This document shows, one piece after another, positions 21,699-34,270 of a stretch of 64,000 nt of DNA. Location: positions 64,501 to 128,500 of the forward strand of contig LSRY02000013.1 of assembly GCA_001643675.2 (NCBI GenBank), read 5' to 3'. Source of the DNA: Monocercomonoides exilis (Eukaryota > Preaxostyla > Oxymonadida > Polymastigidae). A program made the translations under genes and the position numbers. Each line of letters begins with the position of its first letter. The stretch's first letter is position 1. The notes beneath the pieces were generated by a model that had not been told where the DNA came from, did not search any database, and saw only the letters and a list, made by a program, of their open reading frames with translations.

Positions 21699-24516
21699 TC
21701 ATTCAAAATACAAAAAATAAATATGGGTAAATTTTTGAAATAATAATTTTCATCGCAAAAGTTCTGAAATTCTAATATTACAAATCATGTAAATGTCCTT
21801 ACCTTTTCTTGTATCAACTGCTCCAAAACTAGATTTGGAAAAAAGTCTTCATTATTAGCTGGAGACAAATATCAAACACTTTCGTTTGTTAATAATTTAG
21901 TGGGGAAAAAATGGTGACAATAATTTAGGAATGGTAAAATAACTGAGAATTGAATAAAGAGATAACGAGAGAAAGAGAAGTCTCATATTTGTCTTGAATT
22001 GGTATTATCATTCGATTAAGGAAGAGTTTTAGCAAGCTCTTCAAGATAAAAAGCACACTGAAATGAATTCTCTCGAAATAAAATCTTAATAAAAACATAT
22101 TTCATATAGAAATAAGCATTCACTAAAATGATGCAATAACTTTCCTCATTGTTTAATTGTATTTGAAATATCCTGTTTGTTTTATTGAAATAAAGCATTC
22201 TCAATCAACAATTGTATCATCATCTGTCTAATCTGCTTATACGAGTAATTTCTTGTTTGAAAAATGAATTAATTATAATGTTTTTGATTTTTTCACACAA
22301 TTTTCTTGACTCGATGAATCTTCAAAAAATGTGATACAAAAAGAAATCTGTTTGAAAGAATTATTATTGATATCCATTCAAAATGCATTTGCAACATCTG
22401 TTATATTTCGCTGCATGCTTCGAATCCATCGAACATGAAAATATCGTTCTTTTTTCAAAAACTTTTAAACCTGCTTCCAATGACCAAAAAATTAAAGTTC
22501 TTCAGGCAAGGTTGAAAACAAAATCAGTGCTGTCTTGTTCATAGAAAAACATTCATTTAACTTTTCATCTTATATCACTTGTATTATTCTGCTTCTTTGC
22601 GAGAGGGAAAGAATTAGAAACAAAAATGCATTTTAAAAAAAAATATTAAAAAGCATTAATTGCATTTTGTTGAACAAAGAAGATGCAATATGCAAAAAAA
22701 CAGGAGAATAAATAAAAATGAAAGTGTGAGGAGAATGACAATAAATTCCACAAAAAGAAGAGAAAGACAGAGATGTTGATATTTTTAGTCAAAGGTCAGG
22801 TTTATTTAAACAATTGCAATTTCATCCATTTCTCTTCGAAACGAAACATTCCAATGCATTGCCTCAATCTTTTTCTAAGTTATCTTCTAATATATTTCAT
22901 TTCATGTTTTATTATTTGAAAGATTCTTTGAACGAATGAAGTTCTTTAAATTAAATATCTTGCAAAATAAATGGTGATACTACGAAATCATGAAAGTCTA
23001 CTGGTGAATAAATCGAAAATTGTTTAGAAAAATGTATTATAATTGATGTTCAACTTGAAGCTATCATTTCCTTCATTAAGATACAAGACATTTTCCTCTT
23101 TAGCATGATTCTAATTTTCAATTTCAACTGTTAATGTTTATCTTTTTTCGTAGACAAATAATTGCATCACACAAAAAATGAAAGATAATCTTTTAGAATT
23201 TTTTCTTTAACAACTGAAAAATTTAAAATATTTTATTATCTGTTTTTGAAAAGAAAAGAAAGGAAAATTCGCTTATCAATAATTGTTTATTCAATTCATT
23301 CTTTTTTTGTGAATTGGTTAAAAATTGAACTTTAACAAACATGATTAAATTTTAAAGAAAATATGTAAATTTTTCTAAAGATTTAACTAATTGAATAATA
23401 AATGAAATATATACGTTTTGAAAAGGAAATACGAATAAATGAATGAATAAAAAATATGAAATTTCAAATGATATCTTTATGAAATTAAAATATGTACGCA
23501 GTGTTCTATCAACATGCTCCATTAATTCACAAACACGACGTGCAGGGAATTTAAAGCATGAAGTTATTATCACTGTGCATAATATGTAATATTACTTCTT
23601 GGCAAATGGAACGACCAAATTTTCACAATGAAAAAACGGTAACTAAATTTTGCCTTTTCGATAAATTAATTTCTTTTCAGCATACAATAATTTTGAATTC
23701 ACATAAATACATGAATACATTCTTCAATAAAAATGTTTGAAAAGCAGTCTAAATTTTATAACATCGATAACACATTCAAAATAATCAAGGATCATGAGTA
23801 TTTCATTTATTAAAAAAGTATTCTTTTTTAGGAAGTGTAAAACGAAAAAAATAAGCCATAATTTAAAAAACACTGTTTGAAATTATGTTTGATTATATAA
23901 AAAAATAAATTTAAAAAGTTTACTATATGGTGATGAAATGTAGTTGTTTTTGTTAATGTTCTTGAATTCACAAATTTCAAAAAATAGTTTATTTTATAAC
24001 AAATATCTTTTCTGGAAATGTTTAATTTTTATTTTTTCTATGAAAGAGTTCTCTTTAAACATTTTTATTGTTGAATAGTTTCAATAAATATTTCAAGCAA
24101 ATGATTAATATTATAAATTTCATATTTTTCAAATACTTCAACGTTTGTCATCAAGCTTTCAGAAATCTTTGTCTGTATTGATTTCACCGATTTTTCTTTC
24201 GAAATCGAAATAAAATATTCATTGTTATCACCCAGTCGATTTCAATTGTTTTTTATTAAAATTTCTTTTTTCATATTGAGTTCTCCTTTATCTCGTCCCT
24301 TTAAAATGTTTTGCAATGAAATAAAACTCTTCATTTGTCAATCAGAATTGTCTTTAAATCTATTTATTTTATTGCATAGACAATTTCATTGTGTTTTGAA
24401 TTCAATATATTACAAAAATAAGTATTTAATGTATCAAAAACTGAGCGGAAAAACATTTTTTAGAAAATCCGAATTCAATATTATTAACAATTGGGAAAGA
24501 TCGTAAGTAAATTTTC
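21699..24516. other. long AT-rich intergenic region with orphan exon-like pieces
   Basis: 2.8 kb without a recognisable gene. Three minus-strand pieces look exon-like: 21856-21800 (CCAG acceptor before, GTAAGG donor after, encodes NNEDFFPNLVLEQLIQEK), 22057-22016 (after TTTCAG, encodes CAFYLEELAKTLP then TAA), and around 23550-23490 (RRVCELMEHVDRTLRT). They may belong to an undetected multi-exon minus-strand gene. A 53-codon plus-strand frame starts at 22383. None is recognised. Confidence 0.3.
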
Positions 24517-27500
24517 ATGGCAAAAGTTATTGCTTGCTTTCGCATTCGCTACGATAATACAAGATGGGGAGATAACGTATATGTCTGCGGTTCATTGAAA
24601 GAGTTAGGAGAATGGAACCCTTCAAAAGCTATCCAAATGGTTTGCAATGATTCATATTGGCAAGCATTTGTTGCTTTGGACATGAACACAAAATTCGAAT
24701 ATAAAGTGTGTTTTCTATCATTAGTAATGGCTGTTTATTTATATTATTATATTTTCTTGTCGTATGCTTTTAAACTGTTGTCAAACCTAAACAATATATT
24801 GTTATTTATTCAAAAATATATCGCCTAATATTATTTTACTAGTACTTTTTCAAAAGTGGAGATTATATTCGATGGGAAGAAAGAAGTCATTTCCGTTCAT
24901 TTGACGTTACTCCAGGCGAAATAGTTGAGGTTCGTGATTTGTGGCATAACAAAGCTAACTTCACTGAGGATGTTGCATCATCATCACTGATTCAAGACGT
25001 TTGCATGCGTCGTGACAAGCCCGAGAAATTACCAAAAGTTGAAAGGCCTGAGGAAGAAAAAGTTTCAGTTGTTTTTGAAGTACCAGTTCCATTAATTTCT
25101 CCCCTTGAAAGCGTTCGCTTGATTGGAGCAACCAAAAAGAAACCTTTCTGGAGAATTGCAGATTCTCAAATATTGTGTGATAGTGAATCACCCATTTTTA
25201 GAGGAATCCGCACCTTTGATGTTGATGAACTTCCTGTGCAATATAAATTCGTTTTATCACATGATTTGGGATGGGAATGCGAAAATATCGAAATTGGTCC
25301 AAACAATGAATGCTATAAGCCAACTCCAATTGATATTACTTCTCCAGATGTCGTTGTTTGGACGCTTCAAGAGGATGAGCCAAAAGCAATCCATATTGCT
25401 CAAGCTATTAACACTCATTTGTGCAGAAACCCAACAGCAGGGCATGCTCAAATAATCTTCGTTGAATCGCCATCGTTCAGATACCCCAGTGAGCCTCACT
25501 TCCGTGCAGCTGGAGTTGTTTTGCCTGTATTTTCTCTGAGATCAAAGCAATCTCTTGGAATTGGTGAATTTACTGACCTAACACTTCTGGCAAAGTGGTG
25601 TCAGATGGCTGGACTTCGAGTTATCCAGCTTCTTCCAATCACAGACACAACCGTCAACGGCATAAGCTGGATGGATTCCTATCCGTATTCATCCACTTCT
25701 TCATTTGCGTTGCACCCAATCTACATCAATATCGATTCCCTGAAGCCACTTCCCGCAGATATCGCAGCTGATCTCCCAACACAGCGCGAAAAACTCAACA
25801 AGCCCAAAGTTGACTACGAAGCGACTTTGAAAACGAAGATGAATTATTTGCAGCGCATCTTCGACTTCCACCTTACTCATGAAGGCGGGTTTGAGAAAGA
25901 TCCTGAGTTCATCCAGTTCCAAAAGGATTCTGCATACTGGCTGCCTTCGTATGCTGTGTTCAAGACACTTTCCAGCCAGAACAAGACGACAGACTGGAAG
26001 GACTGGCCAGAAGAGCTCAGAGACGAGGCAAATGTCAAGGACATTGTGGAGGAGATGACAAAGCCAACACATCGCCTGTATCGCGAGGTGCTGTTCCACA
26101 TGTGGGTGCAGTATCATTTGGATCGCCAGCTGCGAGAGGCCAGCAGAAGATGTGTCAGTGAGTACCATGTTGGGTTGAAGGGAGACATTCCCATCGGTGT
26201 GGATCCGCGCTCGGCGGATGCGTGGTACTTCCGCAAGTACTTCAGACTCGACACACAGGCTGGTGCGCCTCCAGATGCGTTTTCCACACACGGACAGAAC
26301 TGGGGCTTCCCGACATACAACTGGGAGAACATCCTGGCTGATAACTTTGAGTGGTGGGGCAACAGACTGAAGGTTATGTCACGCACCATGCATGCATTCC
26401 GTATTGACCACATTTTGGGCTTCTATCGCATCTGGCAGATTCCAAGCGATTGCAAGTCTGGTCTTCACGCTCGCTTCTATCCCGGACGGCTGGTCTCCGG
26501 ATATGAACTGGAGAGACGCGGGTTGAGAAACACATTTGGCAGACTCACCAAGCCAATCATCACAAGAGAGCTTGTTTACCGCCAGTTCGGTGCAGAGGCC
26601 GAGGATATCATCAGCACATACCTCGACCCAGCACCACAAGGATCAGACTCAGACTTTGTGTTCAAGCCACAATTCCCCAATGAGCTTGCAATTCATGACT
26701 ATGTGTCAGAAAAGAGAGGAATCACAAACTCCTCTACATCAGACGAACTGAAGGAGCTGGATGCATACATGAAGAAGTTCTATGCCCTGACCAACAGCGT
26801 GTGCTTGTATGAGTTCGATGGAGGCTATGCACCTCGCTTTGATGTGGCAAGCACTGAGTCGTGGAAGAGGCTTGGCGGGGACTGGCAGGCAGCTCTGGTG
26901 CAGCTGGCGAAGGAGTACTTCTACGAGTGGCATCAGGACATTTACGGCGCATCTGCACGCACAAAGTTCCCGAAGATGAAGGAAGCGTCGAAGATGCTCA
27001 TCTGCGGAGAAGATCTTGGCTTGCTCACCCCGATCATTCCGCAAGTGATGCACGAGTTCAACATTCTGGGACTCCGTGTGCAGCGTATGACTGGCGACCC
27101 AAGTGAAGACTATTATCATCCAAAGAACTACAGCGAGGGCATTGTTGCCACCACATCCACACACGACATGCCTCCACTGCGTGCGTGGTGGCAGATCACC
27201 AACCTGAACCGCCCTGATCTCGAAGCATTCTACCGCTCTGGCGATGCACAGAAGGAGTGCCGTGTGAGAGACTGTTTCTGGTACAACACCCTCGGCAACC
27301 ACTCGCCCCGCCCGACTTCTCTCCCCAACGACCAGCTGGAGCGTATTGTCGATATGCACATGTATTCGCCAGCTATGCTCACTATCCTTCCTTATCAGGA
27401 TCTGGTGGCAATTTTGCCTGATGACGAAGTGTATCACCAGAATCCATGGGATGAGGTGATCAACAACCCAGACAATAGAAAACATTACTGGCAGTACAGA

Positions 27501-27596
27501 ATGCCTTGCTTCATCGAAAGATTGATGGAAAAGACCGATCTGACTGATCGTATCAGAGGTAAAGTTGAAGACTCTGGAAGACTTCGCGTCCATTAA
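24517..27596 (+). CDS. 4-alpha-glucanotransferase, DPE2 type (GH77 with CBM20)
   Basis: Exons 24517-24705 and 24843-27596; 980 residues, close to plant DPE2. Two starch-binding CBM20 modules open the protein (RIRYDNTRWGDNVYVCGS at ~9-26 and a second at ~130-230). The GH77 barrel follows, from PVFSLRSKQSLGIGEF. The three catalytic acids are visible: Asp in FRIDHILGFYR (nucleophile), Glu in CGEDLGLL (acid/base) and Asp in STHDMPPLRAWW. A large insertion within the barrel, as in DPE2, is present. The enzyme transfers glucosyl units between maltose or malto-oligosaccharides and glycogen-like glucans in the cytosol, fitting glycogen turnover. The intron donor is GTGTGT and joins in phase (FEYK to YFFKSG). 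Starch synthesis is not implied. Confidence 0.93.
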
Positions 27597-29726
27597 GTCA
27601 GAGGATGAAGGCATTTTCCATGCTCAAAGCAGCATGAGATTTTGAAAATAATCATTAACAAAAATGAATAATGCTTGTTGATTCGTCTTGAATATAATTT
27701 TTTTTTTTGATTGCGTTATTTTTACGAATTGACTTGTTTTTGGATATTTGATAAAGATTTTGATGGATTATTGTTTTTTCAGTCGTAAATATTACCTTTT
27801 TTAAAGGAGAGAACTTATCCATGTTTTTGTTTGAAAAATTAATGTTTGAATCAAGTCATTAAAGGAGTATTTATCTTTTTGAATAAAGATTGAGGAATTT
27901 TTAAAACTTAGTTTTGCGTATGAAAAAATATTTTTCTCAAAGAAATCGAAAATCTGTTTGATAACTGTTAGTTTAAATTTTTTGAAAAATTATTGTTCAA
28001 AGAATTGTTGCATATTCAAAGACTGCTTAAGGTGATTAATAAAGACATTGATTAATTTTCAAAAGTTATTAATATATGGCAGATCCTTTTTGAAATCATT
28101 CTTTCGTTTGAGATTTGATCAAAATATTGTTCTCAATGGGATTTTGATAAAAATGAGTTGAAATAGGGAACACTTATTGTTTATGATATTGCTATTGCAG
28201 AAACAATTACTTTTTTAAATCCCATTGAGTTTAAATTTTTGATCAAAACTCCAACGAAAGAATGATTTCAAAAAGGATCAGCCAACACACACAACTTATT
28301 TTTTTTATAATATGGGTTATTATTTATGAAATCATATTTTTTCTGTATAAGTTTTCTGTTCGAACATATCCAATGAATTTTTTCATAAAATGACAGTTAA
28401 GTGAAATGGCTTATTCAAGGTTTGTTCATCTTCATCAAAGCTTGAACATTTGTTTTTTTATTCAATTGTGATGAATTAAGCATTTGGATTCAAAATCACT
28501 TCCTTGCAACAAAAAACTTTGAAAAAAACAATTTCCCGAAAAAGGTTATGATTTTTATAAAATTTCACACTCGTTTATTTAAAATTCTAAAATAAATACT
28601 GCTTCTTTTTATTGATAATACCATATTAATATTGTGAGTTTCTGCTTTATTGAGACCATTTTTTTTTCTTCATGAATTTTATTTCTGACATTTTTTTCTT
28701 GTATTTTTCACATTTTTATGTTTTTCAAAAAAAAAATTCCATGAAAACGTAAGACTCTTGATGATGAGATTATTCGAAAATTTTGAAACGAACAGTTGCG
28801 ATCTTCATTTATATTAAAAATTTGCTCCATATAAATTTATTTTTTCTCATTGATTTTATTATTATTTATAATAGTTATTTTTGTTGTTGGACTTATGAGA
28901 ATGAAAATATTTCGGAAAAAGTGGATCGTCCCACCTGTTTTGATTTTTCTCATTTAAAGACAAGAAATTGCACGAAAACAGAGCTTTATGTACTCATCAG
29001 CAAAGGTCAGTCATTTCAGTCTTGTCAAAAGTTAATTTATCTTCAAACATAATCTATTTTTTTGTTAAATAATAATGATCAAAACAAACAATATAAAAAA
29101 TTATTTATTCTGTTAATTATTTTTTTCCTTATAAACAAATTTTTTCTCGAAAACTTCATGAATAAGGGTATACACTTAAAGAAACTTCTTTTTTTTGACA
29201 TCATTTTTCAAGAAATAAGTGTTTGAATTTGAAGTGAATTATTTCTTTTCTTTTAAAATGAAAATTGAAAAGAATAAATAGGTTTTTTCAAAGTCAAAAC
29301 TGATGATAAAAAATGGACTTTATCTTCATTTAACGATGATTTATCTGACAGGAGTATGAAAAAAAATCAATTATCATCGGAATATTTTTGCAGGTCGTAT
29401 CATTCACTTTTTCTAATATTCATTTATTGTCCATCGAATAAATAATTTCGATTGACTTATTTATTATGATGAGATTGTTAATTGATCTGTTTTAAGCAAG
29501 AAATTATTATTATCCTTTTCACCATTGAGATTATTCACAATGCAAAACATATTATTTCCACTCACATGAACTTAACAATACTATTTTCAAACTTATTTTT
29601 CGATATAAAAATATTCATGTGAAAGTCATAATTATTTTTTCTTTGCCCACAATTAATACTAATGACTAATTAAGTAGTCAGTAAAACACCAAAAATCACA
29701 AGAACAGGTTTTCGTATTAAATAAAC
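27597..29726. other. AT-rich intergenic region upstream of actin
   Basis: 2.1 kb of very AT-rich DNA between the glucanotransferase and actin genes, both plus strand. It contains a 208-bp inverted-repeat element (28077-28284, listed separately) and a weak 89-codon frame at 28783-29052 that I do not accept as a gene. The end nearest 29726 should hold the actin promoter. Confidence 0.5.
28077..28284. repeat. 208-bp inverted-repeat element (MITE-like)
   Basis: Left arm 28077-28144 and right arm 28217-28284 are reverse complements over 68 bp with about nine mismatches. The outer 32 bases, starting TGGC-A/T-GATCC, differ at only two positions. A 72-bp loop separates the arms. No frame and no clear target-site duplication flank it. 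It could be a small non-autonomous transposon or a hairpin RNA. A single copy was seen in this window. Confidence 0.75.
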
Positions 29727-30860
29727 ATGTCTGAAGACTCACAAACATCATCATTGGTTGTTGATAATGGATCTGGTATGTGCAAAGCCGGATTTGCAGG
29801 AGACGATGCACCCCGCGCTGTGTTCCCAAGCATCGTTGGTCGTCCAAAGACATCAACAATTATTCTTGGATCAGGAGACAAAGAGTGCTACATTGGAGAT
29901 GAAGCACAATTGAGAAGAGGTATTCTTGCACTGCACTATCCCATTGAACACGGTATCGTTAACAACTGGGAAGAAATGGAAAAGATCTGGCATCACACTT
30001 TCTACAACGAGTTGCGTGTTGGACCAGAAGACCACCCAGTGTTGTTGACCGAAGCTCCATTGAATCCAAAGGCCAACAGAGAGAAGATGACCACAATCAT
30101 GTTCGAAACATTCAATGTTCCAGCCATGTATGTTCAGATCCAGGCTGTGCTTTCATTGTATGCAACAGGACGTACAACTGGTATTGTGCTCGATTCTGGT
30201 GATGGTGTGTCACACACTGTTCCAATCTATGAAGGATACAACTTACCACATGCTATCATCCGTCTTGATATGGCTGGTCGTGATCTGACTGAAATGCTGA
30301 TGAAGATCCTCACTGAACGTGGATATTCATTCCGCACAACAGCCGAACGTGAAATTGTTCGTGATATCAAGGAGAAATTGTGCTATGTTGCTCTTGACTT
30401 TGCAGCTGAAATGGAAACTGCTGCTTCCTCATCAGCCATTGACAAGACATATGAAATGCCCGATGGACAAATTATCACCATTGGAAACGAAAGATTCAGA
30501 TGCCCAGAAACATTGTTCCAACCCAACATGATTGGTCTCGAGGAAACAGGTGTTCATGAGAAGACCTTCCAATCAATCATGAAATGCGATGTTGATATCA
30601 GAAAGGACTTGTACCTCAATGTTGTTCTTTCTGGAGGTACCACAATGTTCAACGGAATTGCTGAACGTCTGAACAAAGAGTTGGTCACCCTTGCTCCTTC
30701 AGCCATGAAGATCAAGATCACAGCTCCACCAGAGAGAAAATACTCTGTGTGGATTGGTGGTTCTATTCTTGCTTCATTGAACACCTTCCAGCAAATGTGG
30801 ATCTCAAAGGAGGAATACGACGAATCTGGCCCATCTATTGTCCACAGAAAATGCTTCTAA
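29727..30860 (+). CDS. ACT1: actin
   Basis: 377 residues, no intron, normal length. Phosphate loop [20 protein letters not shown], the second phosphate loop as [16 protein letters not shown], the adenosine-binding GGTTMFNG region, and the C-terminus RKCF are all canonical. It is conventional cytoplasmic actin, not an actin-related protein: no insertions or deletions are seen. The N-terminus is [17 protein letters not shown]. Filament-forming actin drives motility, endocytosis and cytokinesis. The GC level is higher than the flanking DNA, as for other highly expressed genes here. Alone in its neighbourhood with long AT-rich flanks. Confidence 0.98.
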   Translation: MSEDSQTSSLVVDNGSGMCKAGFAGDDAPRAVFPSIVGRPKTSTIILGSGDKECYIGDEAQLRRGILALHYPIEHGIVNNWEEMEKIWHHTFYNELRVGPEDHPVLLTEAPLNPKANREKMTTIMFETFNVPAMYVQIQAVLSLYATGRTTGIVLDSGDGVSHTVPIYEGYNLPHAIIRLDMAGRDLTEMLMKILTERGYSFRTTAEREIVRDIKEKLCYVALDFAAEMETAASSSAIDKTYEMPDGQIITIGNERFRCPETLFQPNMIGLEETGVHEKTFQSIMKCDVDIRKDLYLNVVLSGGTTMFNGIAERLNKELVTLAPSAMKIKITAPPERKYSVWIGGSILASLNTFQQMWISKEEYDESGPSIVHRKCF

Positions 30861-31073
30861 ATATTTTGTTACTTTGTATTTCACTTCTTGTTATTGTATT
30901 TGTGTGATGCTATTTTATAAGTTTTACGTGTTTTTTTGTAATAAGTTAAGAGAACTTTTGTTATTAAAATAGATACCAACAACAAAGTTACAAATATTTT
31001 TTATTTTGATTATAAAAATAAAAAGATACGAAAATCAATAAAAAATTTTGGTTTATTTTTAAATTTATTTCAT

Positions 31074-34000
31074 TCAAGTCTGATTCCAAATGTTTGCTAA
31101 AGATTGTTGAGGAAATTGAACTTGAACATCTGTCTCATCCATTTCAGAATTTGAAAGGGATTGTTGATAGTTTGAAGAATTTGTTTCATTATCGAGATTT
31201 GATTTTTGATGCATGCCTATTTCTGAAACAATGCTTTCGTCGGTCAATTCCAGATAAGGAGTAATATAATTCTGCATTATTGATCGTGCAGCAGCATTCC
31301 ACGAAGCAATAGAAGAACCCGAAAGAGAAAAGATTGCAAAAACTCTATCGCTCGAAGAGCAGATTCCAGCAAGAGGGCGACTTCGATAATACTGAATTCG
31401 TGTCCACTCCTCCTTGACATCTTCCTCCTCCTTCTTCACAAACACAGCCTTTTCTTCTTCAGAGTCGTTGCTGCTCTCCACCAGCGCAAGTGCCTCGTCC
31501 ACCCTGTCCTTCACTGCCTCGTCTGCTGCGATGGCGAGGAATCTGCCTTCCTCCAGCAGCAGGCGGAGGATGATGTGCAGCACCTTCGTCACCAGATTCA
31601 CCTTCTCCTGCAGCAACAAAGAAGGCGACCTCCCGTTCTCCTCAGCGTCTGCTATCTTCTTCTCGACGTTTTCGAAGTCGCCTTGCATCGTAACCAAATA
31701 GTCTGCAAGCGCTGCCCCGACATCCATGCGGTTCATCAGCTGACACGCCCACGCCCCGTCAAGAGCGAGGTTCTCCAGCGTCCACAGCACCTCAATCTTC
31801 ACTTTGTTGCTGTACAACTCCATTCCCAAGGGGCGGGTGGGAGTCGGCTCATCGTCATCGTCATCGTCATCTTCTTCTTCCTCATCCTCATCCTCATCCT
31901 CATCTTCTTCATCTTCTTCATTTCCCTCTTCTTCTTCTTCTTCTTTATCTTTGTCTGCATCTGCTTCCATATCTCCATTGTTGCATTCATCATCCATCTG
32001 AATGCCTTCTTTGCCATCGCTGCCAAATCCTTTTGAATTCTTCTTATTTTCATCATCCATGTTTAAGCTATCATAAATCCTGTCATCGTTCATTTCAGAA
32101 TTGCTCTCTGCACCATCCATAGGCGCATGCTCATCTGCCTTCTTCTTCTTCTTCCTCCTCCTCCTCTTCTTCTTTTCTGAATTTGAAAATGGATCATCTG
32201 GTTCTGTAAGCGACAGTATGCCGTTTTTGTCATCGAGAAGCAGCCTGATAAGCAATGGCAGAGCATTTTCGTTTGCGATTTGATGGCAAAGGGCAGACGA
32301 CTCTGCGCTTATGTTAGAAAGAGACCACAGTGCCTCTAAAAGAACATTTTCTGATGATGAATACAGCTTTTCGACAAGGATGTACACCATCTGAGATTCA
32401 AGAATGATCTACAGAAGAATTAGCGAGGAAGAAGAATGAAAAGAAAAAGGAAGAGAACAAATAGAAAGAAAAAAAAAATTCGAAAAATCGAAAAGTTTAA
32501 AAATAGAATAAGTTCAAAATAATCAGATGAGCATACTGTTTCGATAACAGAACCAGACAAGAGTGAAAGAGAACCGATGAAGTGTACAACGAGCGAATGC
32601 CAGCGCAGTTGATTTGTTCCATAAATGCTGTTGCAGATCTGCTGCACAGGTGTCACAACATACAAACTGCCAGACGCATTCGATGCATCTTGGCTAATTG
32701 CACTTGTGGTAACTGGAGTGGCCGCCAGAATCTGAAAAAAAAATGTGCGATTGCATTTCGATGATACAAAAATTTCAGTTTTAGAAAAGACAGAAAAGTC
32801 CAACAATTTATAAATAAAAGAAGATATTTTCCTGTGAAGTCTAAGGAACAACAGCAGCAGAGCATACACAATATGCGTCGAGCCAGGCATCTGACAAAGA
32901 CACAATCAGCGTCAGTGCATCGAGTGCAGGCGTCATGTCGTACGGCATTTCTGTGGTGTTGAGGAACAACGAAGAAATCGGTAGGATGTCCAGCAAAATC
33001 ATCCGAATGGAGTCCAGCAACTCCACATGCGCCTCCAACTCCGTCTTCGGCTCGGACACATCCTGGACCGCCGACGAGGTTGCAGTCAGCTCACTTTTGC
33101 TGTCTACCTTCTGCCGAGCTTTTGCCAAAGAACTCAGCCTGTTTCGCTCGACCTTCCACAAGTCAGTGCTTTTTCCTTCTTTGCTGGGGCACATAAACGG
33201 TTCGCTGACGCTGCTCAGGAAAAAGAGACAGGCATAGTAGCATAAAGGCGAAAAAGGCGCATGCTGATTTGGACAGATTACAGAATATGACTCCGGGGTT
33301 TTTGAAATTCTATCAATTGTATAACTTGCAGAAAAATGGCATGATGCAGAAATACGAAGAAGCGTTTGCTTCCCTGTTGTTGAAATGGACTTGACTGAGC
33401 AAATTGTTTGGGCTGTTTTCATAATGCTTCTTGCAATGGCTGCAACGTTAGTTTCAATGATATAAAAGTAAATATCTTTGCCTTCTTGAAGCATGTTTGC
33501 CAAAGTCCATAGTGATTGAGTTAATAAATTGTCATCCGTTGTAGCTCTTAATAAAAATTTAATGTGTTGAATTATTCCAGAAAATACAATTATCCGACAG
33601 TAATCCTTGCTGGCAGACCCAACTAAAACACATTTTAAAAAAATTTACAATGTAAAATTCAAACCAATGTTTGTCATTATTTTCAACACAGAATACACAT
33701 GATCGATATTTGGGTCGCTTTGTATAATCTTTGAAAATTTGTCAATCAGACCATAGGAAATAATTGTAGATATTGGTATCTCTCGATTGCCTATAATATT
33801 GAGAGATTATTAAAAAAAATGCACAATATAGCAGGAATATACCGTTTGTAATGTGCATTAAACTTTTCAGAGCAGTTGTCCAATCATCGGAGTTTGAACT
33901 TTCAAGAAGTTCAGATACAACTTTGATTTCATTTTCCTAAAAAAAATAGCAACAAATAAAACTAAAAAATTAAAGACGAAGCGATTAAAGAAACAAACAA

Positions 34001-34208
34001 TCTCTGATTTAAGTTTTTTCGATTTATTACCGTCAATTCTCATTCTTCTACTTTGAACAATAACTTCTTTCTTTTTCGATGTTCTGAGAGCTAATGCAGT
34101 GTATTTACTCGAAGCACGCAAATTTTCTTTTTCTTTTTCATTGGCAAATTCCTTAAATCGTAAGGATTCTCGATCAACCCGACTCCAAGTGGAGAAAAGA
34201 GTTGACAT
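31074..34208 (-). CDS. importin-alpha-like armadillo-repeat protein
   Basis: Exons: 34208-33999, 33936-33843, 33790-33665, 33622-32868, 32731-32537, 32390-31074; 898 residues. The N-terminus has an IBB-like basic segment (ALALRTSKKKEVIVQSRRMR). ARM-type repeats follow: VVSELLESSNSDDWTTALKS, TQSLWTLANMLQEGKD, LLEALWSLSNISAESSALCH, KIEVLWTLENLALDGAWACQ. Importin-alpha carries nuclear-localisation cargo with importin-beta through pores. It is much longer than the usual ~520 residues: one insertion of ~120 residues in exon 4 and a poly-Lys/Arg plus poly-Asp/Glu block of ~110 residues in exon 6, so another armadillo protein cannot be excluded. Another in-frame ATG lies at 34235; 34208 was preferred as it leaves a short N-terminus before the IBB. 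All junctions are in phase. Confidence 0.68.
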
Positions 34209-34270
34209 AAAAATGATTTGATCAAAACTGACCATACATTATTTTTTCAAATATTGAATTTGAATTTTCT
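34209..34270. promoter_or_regulatory. 62-bp bidirectional promoter
   Basis: Only 62 bp separate the divergent start codons of the importin-alpha-like and TFIIB-like genes. Promoters and 5' UTRs of both must overlap here or extend into coding DNA. Inferred from layout. Confidence 0.5.

Noticed and set aside
28060-28300. Target-site duplication around the inverted-repeat element
   Set aside because: Flanks (AATATA on the left, ACACAC on the right) are not duplicated, so a transposon origin is not shown.
28783-29052. 89-codon plus-strand frame
   Set aside because: AT-rich, low-complexity start, no recognised motif, no splice or promoter support.
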